A DNA stretch of 28,011 nucleotides from a virus: IMG/VR virus record IMGVR_UViG_3300035698_014019, positions 1 to 28,011 of that record; one strand, written 5' to 3'. The notes beneath the pieces are model-generated. The model was not told where the DNA came from and ran no database searches. It saw only the letters and a program-made list of their open reading frames with translations. Shown piece after piece: positions 1 through 6,754 of the stretch. The position numbers and the translations under genes were made by a program. Each line of letters begins with the position of its first letter. Position 1 is the stretch's first letter.

Positions 1-608
1 CCGACAATCATGGCAAGCATCCCTCTTTCAAAAGAACCTAACATTCTTCCCAAGTCGCCGGCAAAGGAAAACATCCTATCACCAGAACTCTCATCAAAAG
101 CATTCGCGATAACCGAGGTATCAGATATCGGATTCACCCCAACCGTCTTCGGTCTGGCGATGCGATCAAACCCTCCAATCAACGCTTCCGCTTCTTCCAC
201 TCTTCCACTTGCAATACTTTGAGCCAGATTATTTTTCAAGGTATCAAGAGACTGTTTGCGAAAATGAAACTCTGTCTTTTTCAGAATATACTCAACATTA
301 AAAGTCTCGGCCTTTTCATATTCATCAGACAACCCTGCCAGAAAAGTTTCGATCAATGCAAACTGATCAGGATCAATATAGTCATCCTTGTGAGCAAGAA
401 ACAAATCCTGAATATGCCTGCCAGGCGCTTCCTGATATTCAGTATAATATTCAATGCACCAATTCGCCACCGCCTTGGCATAGGGCAACATCAAGCTGTC
501 CTGCCGAAAGATCGGAATCAATTCCTTGAGAAAAGATTCGCTAACGATCATGCCTGTTGCAATCTGTCGCTCAATGCGAGAATCAGGGGCTTTGCGTCTC
601 TTGATCAT
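1..608 (-). CDS. DnaB-like replicative helicase, N-terminal part (cut by window edge)
   Basis: An open frame starts at ATG 608 and runs off the left edge (about 202 codons visible). The start overlaps the stop of the upstream 71-residue gene as ATGA. The visible part has a helical N-terminal half, with motifs such as EYQEAPGRHIQDLF and FDRIARPKTVGVNPISD. A linker follows, and then GDLGRMLGSFERGMLAMIVG, the segment that precedes the Walker A loop in phage DnaB/RecA-fold (SF4) helicases. The Walker A itself lies outside the window. The family unwinds the replication fork as a hexamer. The primase and winged-helix replication protein encoded upstream in the same direction fit that role. What I see is the pre-Walker signature; the helicase name is inferred from family resemblance and context. 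Confidence 0.72.
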   Translation of the reverse strand, partial: MIKRRKAPDSRIERQIATGMIVSESFLKELIPIFRQDSLMLPYAKAVANWCIEYYTEYQEAPGRHIQDLFLAHKDDYIDPDQFALIETFLAGLSDEYEKAETFNVEYILKKTEFHFRKQSLDTLKNNLAQSIASGRVEEAEALIGGFDRIARPKTVGVNPISDTSVIANAFDESSGDRMFSFAGDLGRMLGSFERGMLAMIV

Positions 609-820
609 AAGTCAAATCTTTTCATTATCTGTGGACCGGCCATACCCATCAAAGTCGCAAATAAATGTGCATTATTTCGTTGCTGTTCCTTTTCCGCAAC
701 AGGCATTGCTTCATTTTGAGCAATCTGCAATAATCTTTGTTTTTTATATTCCTCTGCCTCTCGCTTTATTGCGGCAGTTCTTCTTTCTTCAAATGTTCCT
801 CTCCTCCTTGTCTCACCCAT
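605..820 (-). CDS. Small charged hypothetical protein (71 aa)
   Basis: The ATG at 820 follows AAAGGAGGG at good spacing, and the stop overlaps the helicase start (ATGA), so the two are probably translationally coupled. The first 50 residues are very rich in Arg, Lys and Glu and likely helical (GTFEERRTAAIKREAEEYKK). The end is more hydrophobic (ATLMGMAGPQIMKRFDL). I recognise no family. The ribosome binding site begins directly after the end of an attC-like site (835-890), so the gene sits where the first base of a following cassette, or the ancestral flank of a cassette array, would be. A helicase accessory role is possible only from position. Confidence 0.7.
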   Translation of the reverse strand: MGETRRRGTFEERRTAAIKREAEEYKKQRLLQIAQNEAMPVAEKEQQRNNAHLFATLMGMAGPQIMKRFDL

Positions 821-834
821 AATACCCTCCTTTC

Positions 835-890
835 AGATAACGTTTAAACTAACCGACTTTTTCGGGCCACGATGAAACGGTTTGTTAAGT
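835..890 (-). other. attC-like site 1 (weak)
   Basis: Read on the minus strand it starts ACTTAAC, a perfect RYYYAAC box, and ends CGTTATCT. The ends pair as TAAC/GTTA. An inner stem AACCG/CGGTT (851-855 with 878-882) continues through TTTT/GAAA with small bulges to a short loop. Its CGTTATCT end matches the same end of the much better site at 1442-1503. The stop codon of a small ORF (885-1031) lies inside the R'' box, as is common in integron cassettes. The fold is weaker than a textbook attC, so this may be a degenerate or coincidental site. Confidence 0.35.
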
Positions 891-1031
891 GTGCCAATAA
901 GCATGGCCCATGCGTCCTCGGGTCGTCGGATTTGCGGTATGGCGCACCATGTCCGATTTCGCCCGCATCCTATCCACTGCCCCGGCATTAGCCATACTTT
1001 CTACAGCCGGACCTCCATCACTTATCAGCAC
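885..1031 (-). CDS. Possible cassette microprotein (48 aa, or 36 aa from ATG 995)
   Basis: This open frame lies between two attC-like sites. GTG 1031 follows AGGAGA closely; an internal ATG at 995 gives a 36-residue form. The product is basic and low in hydrophobics, with segments MANAGAVDRMRAKSDMV and TTRGRMGHAYWHT. The stretch is clearly more GC-rich than its neighbours, a sign of different origin. The stop codon is inside attC-like site 1. No family is recognised and expression is uncertain; the segment could also be a non-coding cassette. Confidence 0.3.
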   Translation of the reverse strand: MLISDGGPAVESMANAGAVDRMRAKSDMVRHTANPTTRGRMGHAYWHT

Positions 1032-1035
1032 ACTC

Positions 1036-1088
1036 TCCTAACATTTAAATCAGCGGCTTTTTTAACCAGCGTAAACAGTTTGTTAAAA
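1036..1088 (-). other. attC-like site 2 (weak)
   Basis: A 53-bp segment with ends TAAC (1039-1042) and GTTA (1082-1085). Inside, TTTA/TAAA and GCGG/CC(A)GC can pair, with A1068 bulged on the right arm, the same arm that carries both bulges in site 3. The outer spacer is unequal (1 nt against 6 nt). The TAA of the 58-residue ORF at 1083-1259 lies within the R'' box. The stem is AT-rich and imperfect, so the call rests on its position in a series with site 3. Confidence 0.35.
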
Positions 1089-1259
1089 TGGGGTGTCGCT
1101 ATCTGACGGCTCCGGTATATCATCAAATGCCATATCAACAAGCTCTTCCATATCTTTAATCGGTTCTTTATCGCTAACGGTTAAATCAGCGACCTGTCGG
1201 CTGAATTGATTGGTTATCAATTTTATACATCCAGTACCATTTCCATTTTTTATCTCCAC
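1083..1259 (-). CDS. 58-aa ORF ending in an SSB-like acidic C-terminal tail
   Basis: The frame opens at GTG 1259, directly after the TAA of the 53-residue ORF and in the same reading frame. It ends MAFDDIPEPSDSDTPF. The last part copies the form of the bacterial single-strand DNA-binding protein tip: a Pro/Asp/Ser-rich acidic linker and a final acidic-x-Pro-Phe that docks onto SSB-interacting proteins. No OB fold can fit in 58 residues, so this is not a complete SSB. It could be a tail-only mimic, or the end of an ssb broken by a frameshift or stop. The ribosome binding site for the GTG is weak; an alternative ATG 8 nt after GTGGAG encodes only seven codons in another frame. The stop lies in attC-like site 2. 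Confidence 0.45.
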   Translation of the reverse strand: MEIKNGNGTGCIKLITNQFSRQVADLTVSDKEPIKDMEELVDMAFDDIPEPSDSDTPF

Positions 1260-1421
1260 TTAAGTCAAACTATCACTGCATATCGATTGCAAGGCTTTGA
1301 CCTTTTCAAAGATTATTTGTTCAAGCGTAGAGGGCTCGTAAGAATCATAAAACCTGATTTTTAGTAAAGAGATTACATCCATTTTTCTATACTTCTCAAG
1401 CTGTTCTTCTCTTTCGCTCAT
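1260..1421 (-). CDS. Small hypothetical protein (53 aa)
   Basis: I chose ATG 1421 because GAGGTG precedes it at normal spacing; an upstream ATG at 1469 would place the start inside the attC stem. The product begins MSEREEQLEKYRKMDVISLL, is charged and probably helical, and ends SICSDSLT. No family is recognised. It is the first ORF after attC site 3, separated from it by about 20 bp, as cassette genes usually are. Its TAA is followed at once, in frame, by the 58-residue ORF. Confidence 0.5.
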   Translation of the reverse strand: MSEREEQLEKYRKMDVISLLKIRFYDSYEPSTLEQIIFEKVKALQSICSDSLT

Positions 1422-1441
1422 TCCCACACCTCTTTTTTTAA

Positions 1442-1503
1442 AGATAACGATTAAGCTCACCAGCGCCATGCTTTACGGCGTCTGGTGAAGCGCCTTGTTA
1501 TGC
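1442..1503 (-). other. attC-like integron recombination site 3 (strong fold)
   Basis: On the minus strand it reads GCATAACAAGGCGCTTCACC, then the rest of the hairpin, and ends CTTAATCGTTATCT. Arms 1455-1467 and 1477-1491 form a 13-bp stem with exactly two unpaired bases, T1481 and A1488, both on the same arm and six pairs apart. Outside the stem is an unpaired spacer (GATTAA against GCCTT), then ATAAC/GTTAT ends. Extrahelical bases on one arm, an unpaired central spacer and AAC/GTT end boxes are the structural hallmarks by which IntI recognises folded attC. The bulge side gives the same orientation as the genes. No integrase gene lies in the window. Confidence 0.65.
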
Positions 1504-1554
1504 TCATCAATCTCATCACATGCACACGCCACGGCATAAGTAATATCTTCTCCT

Positions 1555-2796
1555 TTATCCTAACAGCTTTCCTGTAATCATATCAACGCCGATGTCCTTG
1601 CTCTCGTCCTTTATCCACATCTTGAAGATCTTATGCTTCGGATTGAACATCTTAACATTGTATTCTTCAATCCAATCTTGAAACTCCAGAAATCGCAAAT
1701 AACTCTTGACCAACCTCTCGGGATTCTTCAATGGCAATTTTCTTTCCACATATTTACCAGAACCATTCCTACCTGAACGATTCAAGGACTTGTTGAACTC
1801 GACCAGGTCAGAGACATTGAAAACCAGATCACGGGAAATCTCAAAATCATACTCATCCGTTATCAGTTTTGTCAGCTTGGAATATTTGTCTCTGAATTTA
1901 TTTTGATTTGATTCAGGAATATCATTCAAGACCTGAAAGAAAAACGACTTGCCAGTATTGGAATTATACAGCAATGAAGGAAGGTCTCTTGGCAGTTTGC
2001 TTTTATCGGGAGGCCAATATCCCTCAAGAAACAGTTTTTCCAAACTTTCCAATCCTTCAAGAAGCTTTGATCTTGGCCAACGTTTAGTTTTCCATGATTG
2101 GGGAATTTTACATCTCTTCCACCAATCTTCATCCAACACCTTATTCTGCCAAAAGGTGCCCCGCACTAATTGGAAAAAATATTGCCTTGCTTTCTTGTAA
2201 GTTTTGGTATTGGGAGAATTATGAGATTGTGTACTTTGAAAGGAATTCCATTTTTCAAGATATATGGATTTTGGCGATTCTGAGGAATCGCTTAAAGATT
2301 CTTTAGAATCTTTTTTACTATTAGTCTTTAAAGCATTTAATCTATTAGTACTTAAAGCATTTGCCCTATGATTTCCCACACTGTGGCTTTTCCCATACTC
2401 TGGGAAACCATGAGGGTGGGATTCTATCTTTTCCTTATCCCACCAAATAAACTTCACAAGGATGTAATGGCCTGTAATTCTGTTTGTATTTTTATCTCTT
2501 GCAGTAACATTATCTATCAATCCAAGTTTTATCAGTTGTTGTTTTCTATCTCGAACTTTTTGATCACTCCATTTAAGCCCCTTGGCGGTATAGCCAGTAG
2601 TTGATTTTATTTTCTTTGTTTGTTGCCATTTGGCGGTATAATAATAAAACCAATATAATGCCATAAGATCAGATGGATGATCTTGCTTTAAAATCAGATC
2701 GCTTGTCACTTTGCTAATTACTATGGGCTCGTCTTTGATATCAATAAGAATAGAATCTTCCTCTATAATCGAACTTCTTCTTTTGTATTTTGACAT
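1555..2796 (-). CDS. Winged-helix phage replication protein (initiator-like, 413 aa)
   Basis: Residues about 35-120 look like a winged-helix DNA-binding domain: DLMALYWFYYYTAKWQQTKK, a recognition-helix stretch KVRDRKQQLIKLGLIDNV, and a wing ending ITGHYILVKFIWW. A Ser/Asn/Lys-rich linker follows (about 150-190). The C-terminal half is rich in aromatic and basic residues (WWKRCKIPQSWKTKRWP). This layout is usual in phage replication initiators and helicase loaders of the O/DnaD type. The gene lies between primase and DnaB-like helicase genes. GGAGG upstream of ATG 2796 is rather far (about 15 nt). The stop is some 50 bp before attC-like site 3. The wHTH is seen directly; the initiator role is inferred. 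Confidence 0.6.
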   Translation of the reverse strand: MSKYKRRSSIIEEDSILIDIKDEPIVISKVTSDLILKQDHPSDLMALYWFYYYTAKWQQTKKIKSTTGYTAKGLKWSDQKVRDRKQQLIKLGLIDNVTARDKNTNRITGHYILVKFIWWDKEKIESHPHGFPEYGKSHSVGNHRANALSTNRLNALKTNSKKDSKESLSDSSESPKSIYLEKWNSFQSTQSHNSPNTKTYKKARQYFFQLVRGTFWQNKVLDEDWWKRCKIPQSWKTKRWPRSKLLEGLESLEKLFLEGYWPPDKSKLPRDLPSLLYNSNTGKSFFFQVLNDIPESNQNKFRDKYSKLTKLITDEYDFEISRDLVFNVSDLVEFNKSLNRSGRNGSGKYVERKLPLKNPERLVKSYLRFLEFQDWIEEYNVKMFNPKHKIFKMWIKDESKDIGVDMITGKLLG

Positions 2797-2821
2797 TCTT
2801 TTTTTTTGACAACCTCCAATA

Positions 2822-4105
2822 TTAAAAAATTACTTCAGGATATTCTTTTGGTTTGACTTTCAAGTTTGGTTTGAAATAAACTTTTACATTATCTTGTCTT
2901 GCTTTGTTAAGTATTTTTTCTACCCACTCCCATTTTGGTTGCCCTTCATCCATCCCTGAACTCTTGCTCCTTCCTCCGATAATAATCCAGTCAATCATTT
3001 TTAAGGAATTGAAGGTTAACTCTTCTTGTAATGGTTCACACGAAAAGAACTTTACAGGGGCTTTGAATTTTGAAAATATGTTTTCTGCGTCTTTGATTCT
3101 GGACTGAACATCTATGGTCGTTCCAACCCAGGCTGTTTTTGGCCAGTCAATTTTGGTTAATCGCTTTGGATTCTTGGTCAAGAACAGATAATTCCATTGA
3201 GAATTTTCATCACAAACACTTAATATTTCATCAATCCATTCCTGGGGAACCCAGTCCCCAAACAAGTCTGCCATTGAACAAACAAAGGCGTTGTTTATTC
3301 CTGGCTCGTCTTTTCTTGATTCGGGAATCTTTGTACTTTTAGGGGCTGTAAGTCTTTTGGGCCTGAAGGTTGGCTCGAATTTTTCCTTATAGAATCTGTT
3401 GGCAATGTCCCTTGCATAGCAATACTTGCATCCATGTTCGCATCCGGTGACGGGATTCCACGTCCATTTTGCCCATTCTATATTTTCATTTGTTGCATTG
3501 AACTTGCTTTCCTTGTTCAGTTCATCTTCTATTTTCTGTTTCACTTCCTTTGCCAGCTTCCAGACAGCGTCAATGGACAGATCGTCATTCTTAATCCCCT
3601 CGATATCATCCGCATCCGCATATCCCAGGATGGTTCTCATCTTGTTCACGTTTGTGATCCCTGTTCCTATCAGCTTGGCGGTCTTTTCTGCTGAAGGTTT
3701 GTTATCGGTATTTAAATTTAAATACCGATTTTTCTTATAGTCCTCACTCTTATAATCTCCACCATAAGCCCCCACCCTATCCAATGCCTCAAACAATCGG
3801 AACTTGTCGCCAGCCGTCACCCTTCGGCCTTTGTTCTTGTTGCGCTTGATTGAGTATTTAAGAGCGGCATCTTCACCATCAAATTCTAACAGATTAACAG
3901 GAATGTCTTTTAGCTTGACTTCCTTGGCCGCCTCTAACCTTGTATGCCCGTCAATCAGGAACCCTTTTTCTTTCCATATCAGAATAGGTTCATTTTGGTC
4001 GTATCCGTTTTGCCGGATGTCTTCCAGCACCTCTTTGTAATCTTCATCGTAAATTCTAAAAAGGTTTTTAAAAGGGTCTTGAATTTTAATCTTTTTAATG
4101 TCCAT
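2822..4105 (-). CDS. ParB-like domain fused to DUF5131 (Gp37/Gp68) radical SAM-like protein
   Basis: Residues 1 to about 110 are a ParB/sulfiredoxin-fold domain with the LIDGHTRLEAAKE motif (DGHTR). After a helical linker, the second half begins WAKWTWNPVTGCEHGCKYCY, giving C222-x3-C226-x2-C229, the canonical 4Fe-4S ligand pattern of radical SAM enzymes. LFLTKNPKRL and IDWIIIGGRS are typical of the phage Gp37/Gp68 (DUF5131) family. Members are expected to be iron-sulfur enzymes related to spore photoproduct lyase; their substrate is not settled. The start overlaps the end of the tcmP-like gene by 11 bp. ParB domains occur in phage DNA-modification systems, so a nucleic-acid substrate is a reasonable inference, not shown. 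Confidence 0.85.
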   Translation of the reverse strand: MDIKKIKIQDPFKNLFRIYDEDYKEVLEDIRQNGYDQNEPILIWKEKGFLIDGHTRLEAAKEVKLKDIPVNLLEFDGEDAALKYSIKRNKNKGRRVTAGDKFRLFEALDRVGAYGGDYKSEDYKKNRYLNLNTDNKPSAEKTAKLIGTGITNVNKMRTILGYADADDIEGIKNDDLSIDAVWKLAKEVKQKIEDELNKESKFNATNENIEWAKWTWNPVTGCEHGCKYCYARDIANRFYKEKFEPTFRPKRLTAPKSTKIPESRKDEPGINNAFVCSMADLFGDWVPQEWIDEILSVCDENSQWNYLFLTKNPKRLTKIDWPKTAWVGTTIDVQSRIKDAENIFSKFKAPVKFFSCEPLQEELTFNSLKMIDWIIIGGRSKSSGMDEGQPKWEWVEKILNKARQDNVKVYFKPNLKVKPKEYPEVIF

Positions 4106-4907
4106 TTTTCTCTCCTTTTTTCATAAGCAAATTAATTATCTTTTGTCCTTTCTGTGAGTTAACAGGAACAAATTTATATTTTAATTTATTCAGATTATAA
4201 TTATCAAAATTGGTACAGAACAACATAATAAATTTCCATTTATTTGCTGTTGAAGGTTCTTCCTTGATAACGTCTCTAATATATACTGAGTTTTTATAAA
4301 GGCAAATTTGATCAATAAGTTGTGAAAGATTCTTATTGTACTTTTTAAATCCTTTTACTTTTTTAACGCCCATATTTCTTAGTAATGTTACAGAACTGAA
4401 GTTTATTAATACATCTAAATATTTTTGTTTTTTAGTGACTTCTATTATGCTATTCCAAAGGCTCTGAGTATAGCCATTCATATCGCAATATAATAATCCA
4501 TATTTTGCTGAAGATTTTGATAAAAGCGAAGGAAGAATATTTTCACTTTTATCATATTTTAAGGATACATTTATCCTAAAATAATCTTTATCATCAAGAA
4601 AAACTATTCTGGAAATATATTTTTTGAGATTTTTTTTCAGAAGAGAAAATGATTTCTTGTCTTTTTCTATAAAGGTTGCTTCAAAATCTAATCCTTCATG
4701 AAGTAAAAGTTTATCAAGAAAAATTATTGGACTTGTCAAATTGTCAATAGCATCTCCGGCAGTTACATCAAAAAGATGAAATGTTTTATCGAGCCAATCT
4801 TTTTTGCTATGTTTATTAAAAACACATTCTGTTTTATAAAGCAAGTCTTTAAAAAGAAGCTGTAAATCTTGTTGTTTAAAAGGAGTTATTTTTGATCTTC
4901 CAACTGA
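4095..4907 (-). CDS. tcmP: Three-Cys-motif partner protein (TcmP-like)
   Basis: The 270-residue product has a Rossmann methyltransferase-like core. LFDVTAGDAI stands where TcmP proteins carry a DLFAGPG loop, ATFIEKDKKSFSLLKKNL is the acidic second strand plus helix, and KYGLLYCDMNGY stands at the usual DP.G position. TcmP (TIGR04474) is named for its frequent pairing with the three-Cys DUF5131 family, and here the two genes overlap. Start ATG 4907 has GGGAGG at workable spacing; ATG 4949 lies inside the upstream repeat region and lacks a good site. The gene is more AT-rich and Lys-rich than its neighbours. The biochemical role is unknown; methylation or another S-adenosylmethionine use is inferred from the fold. 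Confidence 0.75.
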   Translation of the reverse strand, partial: SVGRSKITPFKQQDLQLLFKDLLYKTECVFNKHSKKDWLDKTFHLFDVTAGDAIDNLTSPIIFLDKLLLHEGLDFEATFIEKDKKSFSLLKKNLKKYISRIVFLDDKDYFRINVSLKYDKSENILPSLLSKSSAKYGLLYCDMNGYTQSLWNSIIEVTKKQKYLDVLINFSSVTLLRNMGVKKVKGFKKYNKNLSQLIDQICLYKNSVYIRDVIKEEPSTANKWKFIMLFCTNFDNYNLNKLKYKFVPVNSQKGQKIINLLMKKGEKNGH

Positions 4908-4932
4908 CATTTTTTGATAACCTCCCAGGTGT

Positions 4933-5036
4933 TGGCAACGATTGAGCATTGCAAAGGTTAATAAGAAGGGAAAGGGTATGCGAGGGATACACCGCTATCC
5001 CCCACACCTATTGTTTAAGACCTTGTTGCAACAAGG
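4933..5036 (-). repeat. Inverted-repeat region: central hairpin, perfect 16-bp palindrome, possible attC-like site
   Basis: This gene-free stretch contains GGGATA-CACCGC-TATCCC (4984-5001, a 6-bp hairpin) and the perfect palindrome CCTTGTTGCAACAAGG (5021-5036). On the minus strand the segment from GCAACAAGGTC to CAATCGTTGCC resembles the edges of the attC-like site at 1442-1503 (AACAAGG and AATCGTT), and AAGGT tracts inside can partly pair. The resemblance is limited and the stem poor. It may be a relic cassette boundary or simply an operator or terminator region between the primase and tcmP-like genes. Confidence 0.3.
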
Positions 5037-5132
5037 CACCCACCCACCGGACAAGAATAGGGAAAGGGAAGTAAGCAATGAAGAAAGGATTAGACATCGC
5101 CCGCTCCCCGATTCCCTATCCTTATATAATCT

Positions 5133-5161
5133 ATTATATATTATTTTTTAATGTTTTAAAA
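5133..5161 (-). promoter_or_regulatory. Possible leftward promoter ahead of tcmP-like and ParB-radical SAM genes
   Basis: A perfect TATAAT occupies 5138-5133 on the minus strand inside a very AT-rich tract (5110-5190) downstream of the primase stop. The -35 region at 17-bp spacing is only TTTTAA-like. The tract could give a separate transcript for the genes to its left. Confidence 0.3.
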
Positions 5162-5195
5162 AATTATTTTTAATATTTTTTTATTTATAAGAATT

Positions 5196-6110
5196 TCAAT
5201 AGTTTAGTAGCTCCTTCCGTAGTTCTTTCGCCTCCTTATTTGGCAAATCGGCAGGATCTCCGAAGTCAGGAGTCAACAGTTCAACATCCTTGCCAAGTCC
5301 ATCAATCAACATGCCAAGCTTGTCTGCCTGTCTTTGTGCCTGATCTTCTGCATCATAAAAAATAAAAACCTTGTCTAATTTCTCAATCATTATCCTGACC
5401 TGACTATTTGTAAATTCAATCCCAAAAGTCCCGACGGTTCCAGGGCCGAATTTCCAAACGTCGAACACTCCCTCTACGACAATGGCAACCCTGTTCCTGA
5501 TTTTGTCAATGCCGTACAAGGTATGTTTGTGGTGAACAATCTCATCCTTTCTTTCACAAGCTTGATATTTTGCAAACTGTTTGTCGGTTATGTCACGACC
5601 CTGAAAACTGACCATTTTCTGATTCAGGAATATCGGGGCGATGATTCTGAACTTGTAATCTCCGACATTTCCTGTCCCTTTGAGTTTCCACTCCTGCTCT
5701 AATTTATCTGGATCAAAGTTCCTTTTTCTAAGATATTTTCTATGAGAAACACTAAGCTGACGACTATCTGGCGGAAAAGACATATCAATGTATGGGTAAG
5801 AGCGAGACAATTGATTCTTGTCTATGTCTCGCTTGTCTAACAGGGTATTTCCATACTTATTTATATAGGTTTTTGCGGCTGGATAGTTGCATTCCAACAA
5901 TCGCATGATAATATCAGGTAAAGACCGCCAACCACATCTCCAACAGTTGTAATATTCTCCTTGAATATTGAAGCCGCCATGCCAACCTTCATGCCCTGTA
6001 CAGAATGGGCACTTGATCTGAACCCATCCTGCTCGGGCATGCTTGCCTCGATCCGTATTCGGAATTCCAAATTGATCAAGAAATTGTTTTGGATCGAATA
6101 TCTTTTCCAT
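5196..6110 (-). CDS. DnaG-type DNA primase (304 aa)
   Basis: The N-terminus carries a zinc-binding domain with C34PFC37 and C56WRC59, between which lie GHEGWHGGF and an aromatic strand. This is the CHC2-type module that senses template sequence. The second half is a TOPRIM catalytic domain: AIVVEGVFDVWKFG holds the invariant Glu, and KVFIFYDAEDQAQRQADKLG the Asp-rich metal site. The family makes RNA primers at the fork. At 304 residues it is shorter than bacterial DnaG and lacks the helicase-binding C-domain, as is common in phage primases. ATG 6110 lies 5 nt past the stop of the upstream gene and has only a weak ribosome binding site, so coupling is likely. Confidence 0.88.
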   Translation of the reverse strand: MEKIFDPKQFLDQFGIPNTDRGKHARAGWVQIKCPFCTGHEGWHGGFNIQGEYYNCWRCGWRSLPDIIMRLLECNYPAAKTYINKYGNTLLDKRDIDKNQLSRSYPYIDMSFPPDSRQLSVSHRKYLRKRNFDPDKLEQEWKLKGTGNVGDYKFRIIAPIFLNQKMVSFQGRDITDKQFAKYQACERKDEIVHHKHTLYGIDKIRNRVAIVVEGVFDVWKFGPGTVGTFGIEFTNSQVRIMIEKLDKVFIFYDAEDQAQRQADKLGMLIDGLGKDVELLTPDFGDPADLPNKEAKELRKELLNY

Positions 6111-6115
6111 TTGTT

Positions 6116-6379
6116 TTACTCGTTAAACTGATCAGCCCAATCTAAAATATCATTCCATGCATATTTTAAAAGTAAATATACTGGCAACACTCCTCTTTTA
6201 TCAAAACCTACTTTTTCTGCCGCTTGATCACTCGCTTCTTCTAAGGATATTGTATAGCAATCCTCGAAGTTTGCAATCTTTGTTGTGTCCTCTAAATCTA
6301 ATTTTTCTGCCTTCTTTAAATCATAGGATTCCTCCTTGATCTTTGCCGCGAGTTTTACTGCTCTTGCCAATAATTCCAT
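6116..6379 (-). CDS. Hypothetical protein (87 aa)
   Basis: ATG 6379 follows AGGAG with 6-nt spacing, so the longer frame from 6460 is rejected. The product is acidic and mostly helical (MELLARAVKLAAKIKEES), with a C-terminus LPVYLLLKYAWNDILDWADQ. No known family. It sits 2 nt after the stop of the preceding gene and 5 nt before the primase start, so it is co-translated with the primase. Confidence 0.65.
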   Translation of the reverse strand: MELLARAVKLAAKIKEESYDLKKAEKLDLEDTTKIANFEDCYTISLEEASDQAAEKVGFDKRGVLPVYLLLKYAWNDILDWADQFNE

Positions 6380-6380
6380 C

Positions 6381-6581
6381 TCATTCTCCTTTTTTTCTTT
6401 TATCTTTTGCGCAATACATAACAATACCAGCCTCAGCATCTCCATTGTTTGGAAGCACAATTCTTGTATTGGTTACGCATTCTTGACATACTTTCAGGCT
6501 TGGCATTTCATGATAATTATATCTCCAAGCGTCTCCTGTACTTGACAATGTCAAAACTATCAAAAATACTATTTCATTCAT
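6381..6581 (-). CDS. Small exported or membrane-anchored Cys protein (66 aa)
   Basis: Start ATG 6581 has AAAGGAG upstream. The first 15 residues, MNEIVFLIVLTLSST, form a short hydrophobic segment consistent with a signal peptide or anchor. The rest has VCQECV and a further Cys (IVMYCAKD), so a disulfide or metal site is possible. No family recognised. Stop and next start are within 5 nt. Confidence 0.6.
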   Translation of the reverse strand: MNEIVFLIVLTLSSTGDAWRYNYHEMPSLKVCQECVTNTRIVLPNNGDAEAGIVMYCAKDKRKKGE

Positions 6582-6583
6582 TT

Positions 6584-6754
6584 TTATTCTCCTTTCTTTA
6601 AAAGTTGGTTTCTCTGTTCGCACCTTATGCATCCGTTGTCCCTTCTTTCTCCCCTGGCAATGCAAGCGTCCAATCTTATTCTTTGCCCATGCTTATCGCA
6701 CCAAAAAATCATGGAATAGATTGTCGGAGGCTTTCTCCTTTTGTAAACTGTCAT
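6584..6754 (-). CDS. Cys-rich microprotein (56 aa), zinc-finger-like
   Basis: ATG 6754 is preceded by GAAAGGAGAAATAA. The 56-residue product is basic, begins MTVYKRRKPPTIYSMIFWCD and has Cys at 19, 32, 42 and 45, the last pair as CIRC. This spacing could bind one zinc. The stop lies just before the ribosome binding site of the next gene. No family recognised. Confidence 0.6.
   Translation of the reverse strand: MTVYKRRKPPTIYSMIFWCDKHGQRIRLDACIARGERRDNGCIRCEQRNQLLKKGE

Noticed and set aside
219-822. Two plus-strand frames over the helicase and 71-residue genes
   Set aside because: They are antisense to well-supported coding sequences with good ribosome binding sites.
882-1106. 74-residue plus-strand frame over the cassette region
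   Set aside because: No ribosome binding site, no recognisable composition, and it runs against the direction of all supported genes.
835-1503. Integron integrase gene
   Set aside because: None found in the window; any recombinase would have to act from elsewhere.
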